DNA of 64,000 bases from Aquabacterium sp. A7-Y. Lineage in GTDB: Bacteria > Pseudomonadota > Gammaproteobacteria > Burkholderiales > Burkholderiaceae_C. The notes beneath the pieces were generated by a model. It saw only the letters and a list, made by a program, of their open reading frames with translations. It had not been told where the DNA came from and did not search any database. Positions 1-10,668 of this stretch are shown here, piece by piece. The position numbers and the translations under genes were made by a program. Each line of letters begins with the position of its first letter. The first letter of the stretch is position 1. The stretch is from the NCBI RefSeq assembly GCF_026153205.1, contig NZ_JAPFBW010000025.1, forward strand, positions 42,695 through 106,694, in the 5' to 3' direction.

Positions 1-64
1 CATGCGGGCGTTCCGGGAAGAAATGGGGGCGCCTGCCGGCGGGCGCCGGCGGGCAAAAGGGCGA

Positions 65-1363
65 TTATGCGTTGAGCAGCTCGGCCGCCCACGCGGCGGC
101 CTCGGCGATCGGCAGCAGGCGCTGCGAGGCGCTGGCCTCGCGCAGCGGCTTGAGCGCCACCATGCCCTGCGCCAGCTCGTCGGCGCCGAACACCAGTGCG
201 TAGCGGGCGCCGCTGGCGTCGGCCTTCTTGAACTGGCTTTTCATGCTGCCCTGCCCGTCCTTGCCGCCGGCATGCATGAGCACCGAGACACCGGCCGCCC
301 GCAGCGTCTCGAGGGTGGACATCACCGTGCCCAGCGAGCCGCTGTCGGGCACCACGGCGTAGGCGTGCGGCGGGCGGGCCGGCGCTTCGCCGCCGAGCTC
401 CCTGAGCAGTTCCAGCACACGCTCCATGCCCAGTGCCCAGCCGACCGCCGGGGCGGGCTTGCCGCCGACCTGCTCGATCAGGTAGTCGTAGCGGCCGCCG
501 CCGCAGACGGTGCCCTGCGAGCCGAGCCGGTCGGTGACCCACTCGAACACGGTCAGGTTGTAGTAGTCCATGCCGCGAACCAGGCGCGGGTTGATGCGGT
601 ATTCCAGGCCGTTCGCGTCGAGCACCGCGCGCACCGCGTTGAAATGCGCCAGCGAGGCCTCGCCGAGGAAGTCCATCAGGCGGGGCGCTGCCTCGACGAG
701 GGCCTGCATCGCCGGGTTTTTGGTGTCGAGGATGCGCAGCGGGTTGCTGTGCAGGCGGCGCTGCGCCTCAGCATCGAGCTGGTCGCGGTGCTGCTCGAAG
801 TAGGCGATCAGCGCAGCGCGGTGGGCGCGGCGTTCGTCGGGCTGGCCCAGGCTGTTGAGCTCCAGGCGCACATCGGTGAGGCCGATGTCGCGCCACAGCG
901 AGCGGCACATCAGGATCAGCTCGGCATCCACGTCCGGGCCGCCGAAACCCAGCGCCTCGGCACCGACCTGGTGGAACTGCCGGTAGCGGCCGCGCTGCGG
1001 CCGTTCGTGGCGGAACATCGGGCCCATGTAGTAAATGCGTTTGCCGCCGTCGTAGAGCAGCGAGTGCTCGGCCACCGCGCGCACCACGCCCGCGGTGTTC
1101 TCGGGGCGCAAGGTCAACTTGTCCCCGTTCATCGAGTCCTCGAAGGAGTACATCTCCTTCTCGACGATGTCGGTGACCTCGCCCAGGCCGCGCACGAACA
1201 GCGCGGTGGGCTCGACGATGGGGGTGCGCAGGTTGGCATAGCCGTAGCGCTGCATCAAGGCGCGCACCTTGTCCTCGAACCACTCCCAGCGCGCCGAGTC
1301 CGGCGGCAGGATGTCGTTCATGCCCTTGACGGCCTTGAGCTCGGCCTTGATCTGTTCTGCCAT
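65..1363 (-). CDS. hisS: Histidyl-tRNA synthetase
   Basis: Class II aminoacyl-tRNA synthetase of 432 residues that charges tRNA-His in the cytoplasm. Visible motifs are the motif 2 stretch [20 protein letters not shown], the HisA signature [15 protein letters not shown], and the glycine-rich CGGGRYD region leading into motif 3 ([10 protein letters not shown]). A C-terminal alpha/beta anticodon-binding domain follows. I chose the ATG giving [17 protein letters not shown] because the family starts just before the KGMNDILP motif; an upstream in-frame start adds 15 unlikely residues. It lies 73 bp downstream of ispG on the same strand, the usual Burkholderiales order. A CAT at positions 1-3 could be the start codon of the next gene, but nothing more of it is visible. 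Confidence 0.97.
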   Translation of the reverse strand: MAEQIKAELKAVKGMNDILPPDSARWEWFEDKVRALMQRYGYANLRTPIVEPTALFVRGLGEVTDIVEKEMYSFEDSMNGDKLTLRPENTAGVVRAVAEHSLLYDGGKRIYYMGPMFRHERPQRGRYRQFHQVGAEALGFGGPDVDAELILMCRSLWRDIGLTDVRLELNSLGQPDERRAHRAALIAYFEQHRDQLDAEAQRRLHSNPLRILDTKNPAMQALVEAAPRLMDFLGEASLAHFNAVRAVLDANGLEYRINPRLVRGMDYYNLTVFEWVTDRLGSQGTVCGGGRYDYLIEQVGGKPAPAVGWALGMERVLELLRELGGEAPARPPHAYAVVPDSGSLGTVMSTLETLRAAGVSVLMHAGGKDGQGSMKSQFKKADASGARYALVFGADELAQGMVALKPLREASASQRLLPIAEAAAWAAELLNA

Positions 1364-1436
1364 GGTGTCGTGATGTGGTGGCTGGGCCCGGCTGGGCCGG
1401 GCCGGCAATGGCGGCGCCCCTCGGCGCCGCGCGGTC

Positions 1437-2705
1437 TCAGGCGACGGCGGCCGCGGTCCCCCAGCGGCGCTCGATGTAGTCCTCGACGATGCGCTGGAAC
1501 TCGGTGGCGATGCCCTCGCCGCGCAGCGTCAGGGCCTTCTCGCCGTCGATGAACACGGGCGCGGCGGGCGCCTCGCCGGTGCCGGGCAGGCTGATGCCGA
1601 TGTCGGCATGTTTGCTCTCGCCCGGGCCGTTGACGATACAACCCATCACTGCGACCTTCATGCCCTCGACCCCGGGGTAGCGCTGTTTCCACACCGGCAT
1701 CTGCGAGCGCAGGTAGTCGTCGATCTGCTTGGCCAGTTCCTGAAAGGTGGTGCTGGTGGTGCGGCCACATCCCGGGCAGGCCGTCACGCTGGGCACGAAC
1801 ACCCGCAGGCCGAGCGACTGCAGGATCTCCATCGCGACCACCACCTCCTGGGTGCGTGCCTCGCCGGGCTGGGGCGTCAGCGAGACCCGGATGGTGTCAC
1901 CGATGCCTTCCTGCAGCAGCAAGGACAGCGCGGTGGCCGAGGCCACCGTGCCCTTGGTGCCCATGCCGGCCTCGGTCAGGCCCAGGTGCAGCGGGTAGTC
2001 GCAGCGCGCCGCCAGCGCGCGGTAGACCGAGACCAGGTCCTGCACGCCGCTGACCTTGCAGGACAGCAGCACCTGCTCGCCGCGCATGCCCAGTGCCTCG
2101 GCGCGGCGGGCCGACTCGATCGCCGAGGTCACCAGCGCCTGGTACATCACCTGCTTGGCGTCCCAGGGCGTTGCGCGGCGCGAGTTCTCGTCCATCATCG
2201 AGGCGAGCAGTTCCTGGTCCAGGCTGCCCCAGTTGACACCGATGCGCACCGGTTTGTCATGGCGCAGCGCCACCTCGATCATCTGGGCGAACTGGCGGTC
2301 GCGCTTGTCACCTTTGCCGACGTTGCCGGGGTTGATGCGGTACTTGGAGAGCGCCTCGGCGCAGGCTGGGTGTTCGCTCAGCAGCTTGTGGCCGTTGTAG
2401 TGGAAATCGCCGATCAGCGGCACCGCGATGCCCATGCGGTCGAGCTGCTCACGGATGGCCGGCACGGCCTCGGCGGCCTCGGGCGTGTTGACCGTGATGC
2501 GCACCAGCTCGGAGCCGGCCTGGGCCAGCTCCTTCACCTGGATGGCGGTGGCGATGACATCGGCCGTGTCGGTGTTGGTCATCGACTGCACCCGCACCGG
2601 CGCGTCGCCGCCCACCGTCACCACGTGCTCGCCCCAGCGCACCTGCGCCTGGCGCGAACGGCGCGGCGCCGGCCGCGCCGGAGGGATGTAGGTGGGGGTG
2701 GACAT
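1437..2705 (-). CDS. ispG: 4-hydroxy-3-methylbut-2-enyl diphosphate synthase (IspG/GcpE)
   Basis: Iron-sulfur enzyme of the non-mevalonate (MEP) isoprenoid pathway; it reductively opens methylerythritol cyclodiphosphate to HMBPP. It has 422 residues from the chosen start. The cluster-binding cysteines are in [15 protein letters not shown] and in CIVNGPGE near the C-terminus, and the N-terminal barrel carries [11 protein letters not shown]. The start giving MSTPTYIPP is preferred because a GGAAGA element lies 7 nt before it; an ATG 15 nt further up has no such element. It sits between the RodZ-like gene and hisS in one minus-strand run. Confidence 0.96.
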   Translation of the reverse strand: MSTPTYIPPARPAPRRSRQAQVRWGEHVVTVGGDAPVRVQSMTNTDTADVIATAIQVKELAQAGSELVRITVNTPEAAEAVPAIREQLDRMGIAVPLIGDFHYNGHKLLSEHPACAEALSKYRINPGNVGKGDKRDRQFAQMIEVALRHDKPVRIGVNWGSLDQELLASMMDENSRRATPWDAKQVMYQALVTSAIESARRAEALGMRGEQVLLSCKVSGVQDLVSVYRALAARCDYPLHLGLTEAGMGTKGTVASATALSLLLQEGIGDTIRVSLTPQPGEARTQEVVVAMEILQSLGLRVFVPSVTACPGCGRTTSTTFQELAKQIDDYLRSQMPVWKQRYPGVEGMKVAVMGCIVNGPGESKHADIGISLPGTGEAPAAPVFIDGEKALTLRGEGIATEFQRIVEDYIERRWGTAAAVA

Positions 2706-2753
2706 CAGAAGATCTTCCATTCGGTGGGCACCGCGCTGAACGGCGGCTGTCGG

Positions 2754-3665
2754 CTATTTGATCTCGAAACGGGCGACGTTGTCACGTGCGTAGGGCGCCA
2801 GGTCCAGCGGCTGCCCGCGCAGCGTCACGTCGGTGCCGGCGGCATTGCCGATCTGCAGCCGCAGCGGGAAGCGGCCGTCGACTTCGACGACCTCGCCGGC
2901 GCGCACCAGGCGCGATACCAGGGTGCGCCCGCCGCTCTCGCGCACGTTCAGCCAGCTGTCGGCCTTCGCGCGCACCACGACGGGGGCGCCGGACAGCGCC
3001 GCCTGGCTGGGCGTCGCAGCCTGCGAAGCCGCTTCCGCCGCCGGCGCCGCAGAGGCCGGGGGGTCGACCACCAGCGGAGCCGCATGCACGGTCTCGCTGC
3101 CGCTGGCCTCGCCCGGCGGCATCACCGGCACCGTGATCGTGGTGGTCGCGGTGCCCGGAGCGCCCTCGGAGCCCGCCGTCTCGCTGGTGCTGGTGTTCGT
3201 GGGCAGGCGCAGCATGCCGGGCGGCAGCATCCACAGCACGATGGCCGCGATCACCAGCAGCAGAGGCAACAGCAGCGCCGGGCGCAGCAGCGAGGACAGC
3301 CTGAAGCCTTCGCGGCGGCGTCCGGTGCCGTCCCGAAAGGGCTGGTTCAGACCGATGGCCACGTGCTCCAGCCGCGAAGGCGTGCCCAGTTCAGGCAGCC
3401 GCGCCAGCACCGGCAGCGGGTCGATCTTGAGGAAGCGGCAGACCGCCTGCGCGAGCGCACGGGCAAAGGTCGGGTCCGGCAGCTCCTCGTGCCGGTCGGC
3501 CTCCAGGGCTTCGAGCTTCTGGACCGTGACCTTGATCGAGGCGGCCAGCGCGGCGATGTGGATGCCGTTGGCCACGCGGGCGGCCTTCAGCATTTCGCCT
3601 GCGGTCTGCGTGCCGCCCGAGGACGGCTGGGCCGTCGAGGACTGTTTGCGATCCGCCTCACTCAT
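2754..3665 (-). CDS. rodZ: RodZ-like helix-turn-helix membrane protein
   Basis: Protein of 303 residues with RodZ architecture. A cytoplasmic Cro/CI-type helix-turn-helix lies at about residues 23-95 (GEMLKAARVANGIHIAALA and following). One membrane helix lies near residues 125-145 (PALLLPLLLVIAAIVLWMLP). Then come a Ser/Thr/Pro/Ala-rich linker and a C-terminal DUF4115 beta domain (ADSWLNVRES, VVEVDGRFPLRLQIGNA). RodZ links MreB to the elongation machinery; that role here is inferred from family. The start overlaps the end of pilW by 8 nt, so the two are probably co-translated, and this pilW-rodZ-ispG-hisS order is typical of betaproteobacteria. Confidence 0.85.
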   Translation of the reverse strand: MSEADRKQSSTAQPSSGGTQTAGEMLKAARVANGIHIAALAASIKVTVQKLEALEADRHEELPDPTFARALAQAVCRFLKIDPLPVLARLPELGTPSRLEHVAIGLNQPFRDGTGRRREGFRLSSLLRPALLLPLLLVIAAIVLWMLPPGMLRLPTNTSTSETAGSEGAPGTATTTITVPVMPPGEASGSETVHAAPLVVDPPASAAPAAEAASQAATPSQAALSGAPVVVRAKADSWLNVRESGGRTLVSRLVRAGEVVEVDGRFPLRLQIGNAAGTDVTLRGQPLDLAPYARDNVARFEIK

Positions 3666-4479
3666 CGAAGCGCCTCCCCTCGAAAGCCGCCGCCTGGCGG
3701 GATTGTGGGTAGCGCTGTTTCAGTTGATTGCCGTAGTCCATTGCTCCCATCGTGTTGCCCAGCTTGTGCTCGATGCGAGCGGCCAGCCAGAGCGTCTCGG
3801 CATTGGCCAGCTGGGGGACGTTGTTGACGCGCCGGATGTAAAAGCGGGCGCGCTCAAATTCACCGCGGCGGTAGAGCACGTCGGCGAGGTTCACGGAAGT
3901 GGCGGGGTTGCCAGGATCGAGTTCATAGGACCGCGTCAGCGTCTGCTCGGCCGCAGGCAGGCTGCCGGCGCGAGCCTGGCAGACACCCTTGGCGAGCTGC
4001 GTCTTGGCCGCCTCGCGGTACTGCGGCAGCGCGATCGCCCGGTCGAACTGCTCGTAGGCGTCGTTGTAGCGGCCCCGCTGGCACAGGAACCAGCCGTAGT
4101 TCTGCATCACGTCGCCGTCGCGGCCGTTGAGCTGCAGCGCCCGGCGAAAGCTCTCCTCGGCCAGCTGGTCTTCGTTGAGGCTGGCATAGACCAGTCCACG
4201 CAGGTTGTAGGCCTGGGGCATGTTGGGGTCGGCCTGCAGGGCCTGCTTCAGCTCGTCGAGCGCGGTGGTGGTCTGCCCCTGGCCGAAATAGGCCGAAGCG
4301 AGTTCGAGGCGGATGCGCGCGCGCTTCTGGTTCTCGGTCTCGTCGAAGGTGGTGACGATCTCGCGCGAGCTGCCCGGCGGGGGCAGGTTGCCGCAGGCGG
4401 CCAAGCCCGATACCGCCATCATCACCAGCAGTGCAACGCGCCCTGCGCGCACCACCCCGCCTTGCGCCAACATGCTCAT
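3658..4479 (-). CDS. pilW: Type IV pilus biogenesis/stability lipoprotein PilW (TPR)
   Basis: Lipoprotein of 273 residues with a signal peptide ending in the lipobox LAAC (lipidated Cys about residue 29). About five tetratricopeptide repeats follow (for example [20 protein letters not shown] and [18 protein letters not shown]). PilW/PilF pilotins stabilise the PilQ secretin in the outer membrane so that type IV pili can form. The start codon overlaps the rlmN stop as ATGA (4476-4479), indicating translational coupling. The function call rests on TPR content, the lipobox and the conserved rlmN-pilW-rodZ neighbourhood. Confidence 0.9.
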   Translation of the reverse strand: MSMLAQGGVVRAGRVALLVMMAVSGLAACGNLPPPGSSREIVTTFDETENQKRARIRLELASAYFGQGQTTTALDELKQALQADPNMPQAYNLRGLVYASLNEDQLAEESFRRALQLNGRDGDVMQNYGWFLCQRGRYNDAYEQFDRAIALPQYREAAKTQLAKGVCQARAGSLPAAEQTLTRSYELDPGNPATSVNLADVLYRRGEFERARFYIRRVNNVPQLANAETLWLAARIEHKLGNTMGAMDYGNQLKQRYPQSRQAAAFEGRRFDE

Positions 4480-5612
4480 CTCGTCTCCTGCCGGCTGCCG
4501 CCGGTCGTGGCGTGTATGCGTATCGGCTGGCGAGTCAAGCGCTGCTGGACATTGGTGCGATCCTGCACCTCGCCGGCCAGCTGGCCGCAAGCGGCGTCGA
4601 TGTCGTCGCCGCGCGTCTTGCGGACGGTGGTGACGATACCAGCGTCCATCAGCACCTTGGCGAAAGCCTGCACCCGGGCCCGCGGTGAGCACTTGAGGCC
4701 GGAGGCCGGGAAGGGGTTGAAGGGAATCAGGTTGAGCTTGCAGGACACCCGCCCGCGCAGCAGCGCGACCAGCTCGCGGGCCTGGTCCTCGCTGTCGTTG
4801 ACGCCGTCGAGCATGCAGTACTCGAAGGTGATGAAGTCGCGCGGGGCGGCTTCCAGGTAGCGCTTGCAGCTGTCGAGCAGCTCGGCGATCGGGTACTTGC
4901 GGTTGAGCGGCACCAGCTCGTCGCGCAGCGGATCGGTGGGCGCGTGCAGCGAGACCGCCAGCGCGACCGGGCAGTCCTCGCGCAGGCGCTCCATGAAGGG
5001 CACGACGCCCGAGGTCGAGACCGTCACGCGGCGACGCGACAGGCCGTAGCCATGGTCGTCCAGCATCACCCGCAGCGCCGGCACCAGGGCCGCGTAGTTC
5101 TGCAGCGGCTCGCCCATGCCCATCATCACCACGTTGGTGATGGCGCGCTCGCCAGGGGCGAGCTTCAGGCGCGTGCGCAGGTGGTGTTCGGCATACCAGA
5201 GCTGGGCCAGGATCTCGCCGGTGGACAGGTTGCGACTGAAACCCTGGTGGCCGGTGGAGCAGAAGCGGCAGCCCACCGCACAGCCGGCCTGCGAGGACAC
5301 GCAGAGCGTGCCACGGTCGTCTTCGGGGATAAACACCGCCTCGACGGCGTTGCCGGCGCCGACGTCGAACAGCCACTTGATGGTGCCGTCGGTGGAGGCC
5401 TGCTCGGTGAGCACAGGCAGGGGCCGGACTTCGGCCGTGCGGGCGAGTTTCTCGCGCAGCGACTTGGCGAGGTCGGACATCTGGTCGAAGTCCGAAGCGC
5501 CTTTCTGGTGGATCCAGCGGAACAGCTGGGTGGCGCGGAAACGCTTTTCTCCCAGCTGCTCGCAAAAGGCGGCCAGTCCGTCGAGATCGTGATCAAGCAG
5601 GTTGGCCGCCAT
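4476..5612 (-). CDS. rlmN: Dual-specificity 23S rRNA/tRNA adenine-C2 methyltransferase RlmN
   Basis: Radical-SAM enzyme of 378 residues that methylates C2 of A2503 in 23S rRNA and A37 in some tRNAs. The [4Fe-4S] cysteines are in [11 protein letters not shown] (C111, C115, C118). The C-terminal catalytic cysteine that carries the methyl group lies in the [10 protein letters not shown] segment. The [14 protein letters not shown] region and the GMGEPLQNY motif are family hallmarks. It is full length, ends in an ATGA overlap with pilW, and follows ndk by about 60 bp. Confidence 0.97.
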   Translation of the reverse strand: MAANLLDHDLDGLAAFCEQLGEKRFRATQLFRWIHQKGASDFDQMSDLAKSLREKLARTAEVRPLPVLTEQASTDGTIKWLFDVGAGNAVEAVFIPEDDRGTLCVSSQAGCAVGCRFCSTGHQGFSRNLSTGEILAQLWYAEHHLRTRLKLAPGERAITNVVMMGMGEPLQNYAALVPALRVMLDDHGYGLSRRRVTVSTSGVVPFMERLREDCPVALAVSLHAPTDPLRDELVPLNRKYPIAELLDSCKRYLEAAPRDFITFEYCMLDGVNDSEDQARELVALLRGRVSCKLNLIPFNPFPASGLKCSPRARVQAFAKVLMDAGIVTTVRKTRGDDIDAACGQLAGEVQDRTNVQQRLTRQPIRIHATTGGSRQETR

Positions 5613-5671
5613 GTGCTCTCCTCGTTCGCAGGCCTCCAGGCGAGGCGCTGCGTTTTACAGCGTGCGCCGCC

Positions 5672-6097
5672 TCAGCGGCTGTAGACGTTCATGCCGGGGA
5701 AAAAGAAGGCCACTTCCACGGCAGCGGTCTCGGGCGCGTCGGAGCCGTGCACCGCGTTGGCGTCGATGCTGTCGGCGAAGTCCGCGCGGATGGTGCCCTT
5801 CTCTGCCTTCTTCGGGTCGGTGGCGCCCATCAGGTCGCGGTTCTTGGCGATGGCGCCTTCACCTTCGAGGACCTGGATCATCACCGGGCCCGAGATCATG
5901 AAGTTGACCAGGTCGTTGAAGAAGGGGCGTGCCTTGTGCACGGCGTAGAACTGCTCGGCTTCGGCGCGCGAGAGGTGGGCCATCCGGGCCGCGATGATCT
6001 TCAGACCCGCGCCTTCAAAACGCGAGTAGATCTGGCCGATGACGTTCTTCGCCACTGCATCGGGCTTGATGATGGACAGGGTGCGCTCGATCGCCAT
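5672..6097 (-). CDS. ndk: Nucleoside diphosphate kinase
   Basis: Enzyme of 141 residues that transfers the gamma-phosphate of ATP to nucleoside diphosphates through a phospho-histidine. The active-site histidine (H117) is in [10 protein letters not shown], and the N-terminal [12 protein letters not shown] is diagnostic. An AGGAG ribosome-binding site lies 6 nt before the start. A TACAAT hexamer on the minus strand (6136-6141) could be its -10 box, giving a leader of about 30 nt. It heads the ndk-rlmN-pilW-rodZ-ispG-hisS run. Confidence 0.98.
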   Translation of the reverse strand: MAIERTLSIIKPDAVAKNVIGQIYSRFEGAGLKIIAARMAHLSRAEAEQFYAVHKARPFFNDLVNFMISGPVMIQVLEGEGAIAKNRDLMGATDPKKAEKGTIRADFADSIDANAVHGSDAPETAAVEVAFFFPGMNVYSR

Positions 6098-6135
6098 GAA
6101 TATTCTCCTGAGTCAAGTACTTGGCAAAGCTTTGT

Positions 6136-6141
6136 ATTGTA
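6136..6141 (-). promoter_or_regulatory. Candidate -10 box for ndk
   Basis: On the minus strand this reads TACAAT, one mismatch from the sigma-70 -10 consensus, 38 nt upstream of the ndk start and in a locally AT-rich spot. No convincing -35 hexamer is seen at 16-18 bp spacing, so the call is tentative. Confidence 0.35.
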
Positions 6142-6221
6142 GCGCCCGAGCCCTGGGTTTCCCCCGGTGCCACGGGCTTTTTCCGCCCACGGATATGGAC
6201 TACTTCGGGCCCTGTGCCGCC

Positions 6222-8366
6222 TTAGCGGCCGCGGCCTCCGCCACCGCCGCCGCGTTTCGGCCCCCCGCCGAAGCCGCGGTTGCCGCCCTGCCCGCCGCCG
6301 CCGAAGCCGCGGTTGCCACCGCTGCTGCCGCCGCGTCCGCCGCCCTTGTTCCCATGGCTCTTGCGCAGGAAGGCATCGGCGCCGATGTAGCCGACGCTGG
6401 TCTGCATCGGGTCGGGCTGGCGCGGCTGGCCCTGCTTGAGCTTGGTGGACTGGGCGAAGCGCTTGTCGTAGGTCTGCTCCAGCGGGTCGGGGCCGCTCAG
6501 GCGCGGCTGGGCCGGCCCTCGGTTGCCGCCCCGGGCATCGCGCGGACCGCCCTGACGCTTGCCGGCGGGCCCGGCCTTGTTGCCCTGGCCGGGCTTGCCG
6601 CCCTGCCCCTGGCGGCCGCCGCGGCCTTCGCGTTGCCCCTCGCCGCGGCCGGTCTCGCCCTGCGCCAGGCGTTTCATCGAGCGCACGTCGCTGTCCTCCA
6701 GCTCGACCCAGACACCCCGCTTGAGGCCCCGCGGGAGCACCACGGTGCCGTAGCGGATGCGGATCAGCCGGCTCACGGTCAGGCCTACCGCGTCGAAGAG
6801 CTTGCGCACTTCCCGGTTGCGGCCTTCGGTGATCACGACACGGTACCAGTGGTTGACGCCTTCGCCGCCGCCGTCCTCGATGGACTTGAAGCTGGCCGGC
6901 TGGCCGTCGATCTTGACCCCGTCGAGGAGGCGCTTGCGGGCCTCGGTCTCCAGCGTACCGAGCACGCGCACCGCGTACTCGCGCTCGACGCCGAAGCGCG
7001 GGTGCATCATCTGGTTCGCCAGTTCGCCCGAACTCGTGAACAGCAGCAGGCCTTCGGTGTTGATGTCGAGGCGGCCGACCGACTGCCACTTGCCCTGCGG
7101 CAGCTTGGGCAGGCGGCGGAACACCGTCGGGCGGTTCTGCGGGTCGTCGTGGCTGACCACCTCGCCGACCGGCTTGTGATAGGCCAGCACCCGCGGCGGC
7201 GGCGGCGCGATATGCACCTTGATGGGCTTGCCGTTGACGCGCACCTGATCACCGAAGGAGATGCGCTGGCCGATGTGCGCGGGCTCGCCGTTCACCGAGA
7301 TGCGGCCTTCCAGGATCAGCTGCTCCATATCGCGGCGCGAGCCGATGCCGGCCTGCGCGAGCACCTTGTGCAGCTTCGGTGCATCGGCGTCGGGCTGCAG
7401 CACACGCTTCTGGGACGCGGCCTCGGACTCCTCGACCGCCTCGTCGTCGACATCGAACTCGCCCGAGAGCACGTCGGCGAAACGCTGGCGGGCGTCCTCG
7501 CTGCCTGGGCCGCCGGGGCCGCGCGGGCCCCGCTTGCCCTGCTGGGCGCCGCCCTCGCGTTCGCCCCTGCCGCCACGCTCGCCCTTGCGGCCCTCGCGTC
7601 GTTCACGCTGGGCCGGCGCTTCGGTGCCTTCCACGGCACCGGCCTCGGCGGCCTCACCGCCCTCGCCTGCGTCGGATGGCGCGCGGGCTTCGGCCTGGCT
7701 CTCGCCGCGGCGCTCGCGACGCTCACGTCGGTCGCGCCGGCGACGGCCCGGGCCCTGGCCCTCTTCCCCGCCCTCGGCGGCCGGCGGCGCAGCGGTCTCG
7801 CCTTCCGCGCCGGTTCCGACGGCAGCGTGCGCGCGAGCGCCCTCCTCGGCGTCAGAGGAGCGTGCCTCCACAGGCCGCGGGGCCGCCGGCAGCTCGCTGG
7901 CGGGCGCTGCCGCCTCGGCATTCGCGGCGGGCAGTGCGGCCTCGGCCGCCGGGGCGCCGGACGGGATCACCTCGACCGACGCCGCGGCCTTGGCACGGCC
8001 ACGCCGGGGCCGTGCCGGCTCGGCCGGCGCTTGCGCCTCGGTCGCCTGCGGCGCTGCTGCCGCCTCGGGAGCGGCAGCCTGGGGAGCGGCAGCCTCGGCC
8101 GGCGGCACCTCCTCGGCGGCGGCCGCCTTGCGCCGGCGCGGCGCCTTCTTCGCTGCGGCCGGCACCTCCGCGGAGGCCGTTTCAGCCCCCTCGGCGACAG
8201 CCGTCACCAGCTCGCCCGCCACCGCCTCGGCCGGTTTGGCCTTGCGCGGACTGCGGCGCTTGGGCTTGTCGGCGGGCGCGGCCTGCCCCTCGGTTTGCGC
8301 CGTGGGTACGGCGGGCGCATCCGTCTCGGGCGACGAGGGCGGCAGGTCTTGCGGTTCAGAGTTCAT
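6222..8366 (-). CDS. rluB: Ribosomal large subunit pseudouridine synthase B with long low-complexity tails
   Basis: Protein of 714 residues whose core is an RsuA/RluB-family pseudouridine synthase (family target: U2605 of 23S rRNA). The S4 RNA-binding domain lies at about residues 330-380 ([19 protein letters not shown]). The catalytic aspartate is in [12 protein letters not shown] at about residue 430. About 330 Ala/Pro/Glu/Lys/Arg-rich residues precede the core, and about 150 residues rich in Gly/Arg/Lys follow it, ending in repeats of NRGFGGG and RGG type. Enterobacterial RluB is under 300 residues, so this is more than double. The start overlaps the scpB stop by 11 nt. The chosen start ([12 protein letters not shown]) places the whole extension in the protein and codon use is continuous, so the extension looks translated. 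Confidence 0.92.
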   Translation of the reverse strand: MNSEPQDLPPSSPETDAPAVPTAQTEGQAAPADKPKRRSPRKAKPAEAVAGELVTAVAEGAETASAEVPAAAKKAPRRRKAAAAEEVPPAEAAAPQAAAPEAAAAPQATEAQAPAEPARPRRGRAKAAASVEVIPSGAPAAEAALPAANAEAAAPASELPAAPRPVEARSSDAEEGARAHAAVGTGAEGETAAPPAAEGGEEGQGPGRRRRDRRERRERRGESQAEARAPSDAGEGGEAAEAGAVEGTEAPAQRERREGRKGERGGRGEREGGAQQGKRGPRGPGGPGSEDARQRFADVLSGEFDVDDEAVEESEAASQKRVLQPDADAPKLHKVLAQAGIGSRRDMEQLILEGRISVNGEPAHIGQRISFGDQVRVNGKPIKVHIAPPPPRVLAYHKPVGEVVSHDDPQNRPTVFRRLPKLPQGKWQSVGRLDINTEGLLLFTSSGELANQMMHPRFGVEREYAVRVLGTLETEARKRLLDGVKIDGQPASFKSIEDGGGEGVNHWYRVVITEGRNREVRKLFDAVGLTVSRLIRIRYGTVVLPRGLKRGVWVELEDSDVRSMKRLAQGETGRGEGQREGRGGRQGQGGKPGQGNKAGPAGKRQGGPRDARGGNRGPAQPRLSGPDPLEQTYDKRFAQSTKLKQGQPRQPDPMQTSVGYIGADAFLRKSHGNKGGGRGGSSGGNRGFGGGGQGGNRGFGGGPKRGGGGGGRGR

Positions 8367-9333
8367 GGCGGATGGGGGGGAATGCAGTGGAGTCCGGGGT
8401 GTCCGGGCCAGCGTCGTCGCTGGCGGACGGTGAAGCGGTAGGGAGTAAGGGGGACGGGTCGTCGGCCGGCGCCAGGGCGTCGGCGACGGGCCGCTCGGGC
8501 TCGTCGCCGACCTCGGCGGGAGCAGCGGGCGCTCCGGCGTGCGCTTCGGGGGCGTCGCCGGCAGGCGCTTCGGGGAGCGCCGGCGCCTCAGGCGCCGGCG
8601 ACTCCGAGGGGAGCTCGGAAGCCGTGGGCGGCTGCGCAGCGCCGAGGCTGCCGGCTTCGGCATCCACCTCGGTCTCGGCAGCCGCCTCCGGGACCCCGGC
8701 CGGCCCCTCGGTCGGCGCTGCGCCCTCCTCGGCTGGCGCGGCGGACGTCTCATCGACCGCCTCGCCCTCGGGCAGCGCCAGCGAGTCGCCCAGCCCGGCG
8801 ACGAGCATCTGGGGGTCGGCACCGGTGTTCTGCAGTGCGGGCAGCTGGTCGAGCGAGGCCAGACCCAGGTCGTCGAGGAACTGCCGGGTGGTGGCGTAGA
8901 GCGCCGGGCGGCCGGGCGCCTCGCGGTAGCCGATCGCATCGATCCAGCCGCGGTCCTCGAGCTGCTTGATGATGTGGCTGCTGACCGTGACGCCGCGGAT
9001 GTCCTCGATGTCGCCGCGCGTGACAGGTTGCCGGTAGGCGATGATGGCCAGGGTCTCCATCGTGGCGCGCGAGTACTTGGGCGGCTTTTCCGGGTTGAGC
9101 CGGTCGAGGTATTCGCGCATCTCCGGCCGGCTCTGGAAGCGCCAGCCGGTCGACACGGCAACCAGCTCGACGCCCCGGTCCTCCCACTCGCGCGTCAGCT
9201 CGTCGAGCAGCATGCGAAGGGTGTCGGCGCCCAGCTCGTCGTTGAACAGCGTCCGCAGGTCGCGCAGCGGCAAGGGCTGCTGCGCGCAGATCAGCGCTGT
9301 CTCAAGGACGCGCTTCGCATCCTGTGTGTTCAT
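8356..9333 (-). CDS. scpB: Segregation and condensation protein B
   Basis: Protein of 325 residues. The first 190 or so form the two winged-helix domains of ScpB ([60 protein letters not shown]). It is the kleisin-associated subunit of the SMC-ScpA complex. The remaining 130 or so residues are an acidic Ala/Pro/Glu-rich tail not found in shorter homologues. The ATG at [11 protein letters not shown] was chosen because it sits at the beginning of the conserved domain. The scpB-rluB pair is conserved in many bacteria. No scpA is in the window. Confidence 0.94.
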   Translation of the reverse strand: MNTQDAKRVLETALICAQQPLPLRDLRTLFNDELGADTLRMLLDELTREWEDRGVELVAVSTGWRFQSRPEMREYLDRLNPEKPPKYSRATMETLAIIAYRQPVTRGDIEDIRGVTVSSHIIKQLEDRGWIDAIGYREAPGRPALYATTRQFLDDLGLASLDQLPALQNTGADPQMLVAGLGDSLALPEGEAVDETSAAPAEEGAAPTEGPAGVPEAAAETEVDAEAGSLGAAQPPTASELPSESPAPEAPALPEAPAGDAPEAHAGAPAAPAEVGDEPERPVADALAPADDPSPLLPTASPSASDDAGPDTPDSTAFPPIRHEL

Positions 9334-9607
9334 GAGTTGTCGTTTGTCGTCCTCAAGCGGATCCAAGCGTCGTCTTGCGCCTGGGCCAGGCCTGCCCGCA
9401 GGCCTGTGCGCCGCACGCCGGGTTCGGGTGTCTTCGAGATCGGTTGCGGGGACCGCTGCGACGGCGCCAAAGGCCTTGGCGCTCGGGTTGCCCCGCTGGC
9501 GCTGGCCGGTGCCGGCCGCAAGCCGCGGACTGAAGCGGTGGTGCTTACCTGGGGCGCATTGTATCCAAGCCGGCGCCCCTCGCACATCGAGGGCCGCCGA
9601 TGTCGGT

Positions 9608-10612
9608 TCAACACATCAGATCGACGCTGCCGGCGACCTCGCGCCAGGCCGCCGCGAAGTCCTCCGGCGGCGCCGCCTCGAAACTCAGCGGCTCACCGCT
9701 GACCGGGTGCTGCAGGCCCAGGCGGGCCGCGTGCAGGGCCTGGCGCTGAAGGCCCAGCGCCGGGCGCCCGCCGTAGAGCGTGTCGCCGACCAGCGGGAAG
9801 CCGCGCGAAGCCAGGTGGACCCGGATCTGGTGGGTGCGGCCGGTGTGCAGGCGGCAGCGCACCGCCGAGCAGGCCAGCGCGGTGGCCACCAGCGCCACCT
9901 CGGTGCGCGCCGGCTTGCCGCTGCCCAGCACCGCCATGCGCACGCGCGACTGCGGATCGCGCCCGATCGGCGCCTCGATGCTCGCCAGCCGGGCCGGCTG
10001 CAGGATCTCACCGTGCACCAGCGCGGCGTACTCGCGCCGCACCTCGCGGGCCGCGATGGCCCGCACCAGCGCGGTGACGGACTCCAGCGTCTTGCCCACG
10101 ACCATCAGGCCGCTGGTGTCCTTGTCGAGGCGGTGCACAATGCCGGCCCGCGGCAGCGCGGCTGCGCCCGGGTGGTGGGCCAGCAGGCCGTTGAGCAGGG
10201 TGCCCGACCAGTGGCCGGCGGCCGGGTGCACCACCAGCCCGGCGGGCTTGCGAACCACCATCAGGTGGGCGTCCTCGAACACGATGTCCAGCCCCAGGGG
10301 CTCCGGACGGAAGGCCTGGCTCTGCGGCGTGGGCCGCAACTCGACCTGCACCCGCTGGCCGACGTGGACCTTGCGGCTGGCGGTGTCGGCGAGGCGCCCG
10401 TCCAGCAGCACGCAGCCCTGCTCGATCAAGCTCTGCAGGTGACTGCGCGAAAACTCGCCGGCCAACTCGACCAGCAGCTTGTCCAGGCGCAGGCCGTGCC
10501 GGGCCGCATCGACGACGGTTTCACGCCGCTCCGCCTCGGCGGCCTCCGGGGCCTCGTCCTCCGGGTCGACCAGTTCCGAAGGACTCGGCTCAGAGCGTGA
10601 GGGGGGAAGCAT
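9608..10612 (-). CDS. rluD: Ribosomal large subunit pseudouridine synthase D (RluD family)
   Basis: Protein of 334 residues with an N-terminal S4 domain ([19 protein letters not shown]) and the RluA/RluD catalytic motif [16 protein letters not shown]. Downstream it has the conserved [19 protein letters not shown] block. The family makes pseudouridines in helix 69 of 23S rRNA, needed for proper 50S assembly. It starts 56 bp from the divergent bamD gene, the common rluD/bamD arrangement in proteobacteria. The start at [10 protein letters not shown] is the closest ATG that keeps the acidic N-terminus; longer starts run into bamD upstream DNA. Confidence 0.94.
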   Translation of the reverse strand: MLPPSRSEPSPSELVDPEDEAPEAAEAERRETVVDAARHGLRLDKLLVELAGEFSRSHLQSLIEQGCVLLDGRLADTASRKVHVGQRVQVELRPTPQSQAFRPEPLGLDIVFEDAHLMVVRKPAGLVVHPAAGHWSGTLLNGLLAHHPGAAALPRAGIVHRLDKDTSGLMVVGKTLESVTALVRAIAAREVRREYAALVHGEILQPARLASIEAPIGRDPQSRVRMAVLGSGKPARTEVALVATALACSAVRCRLHTGRTHQIRVHLASRGFPLVGDTLYGGRPALGLQRQALHAARLGLQHPVSGEPLSFEAAPPEDFAAAWREVAGSVDLMC

Positions 10613-10619
10613 ATAAAAT
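10612..10619 (+). promoter_or_regulatory. bamD: Candidate -10 region for bamD
   Basis: The AT-rich octamer TATAAAAT in the short rluD-bamD divergent gap lies about 50 nt before the bamD start and overlaps the rluD start codon on the other strand. It matches a sigma-70 -10 element well. No clear -35 box is visible, so it is a candidate only. Confidence 0.3.
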
Positions 10620-10668
10620 TCGCGATCCTTCGTTTGACTGCGGACGGCAAGCACCGCCCGCTGCTGGT

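Noticed and set aside
1..64. GC-rich repeated block after hisS considered as a terminator
   Set aside because: The inverted GCCGGC units are not followed by a T-run on the minus strand.
2..1552. Long plus-strand open frame opposite hisS and ispG
   Set aside because: It is Arg/Ala/Gly/His-rich with no family motif, and it mirrors the third-position GC of two clear genes on the other strand.
9330..9614. Minus-strand 94-codon frame between scpB and rluD
   Set aside because: Arg/Pro/Ser-rich with no similarity and no ribosome-binding site; treated as the scpB leader.
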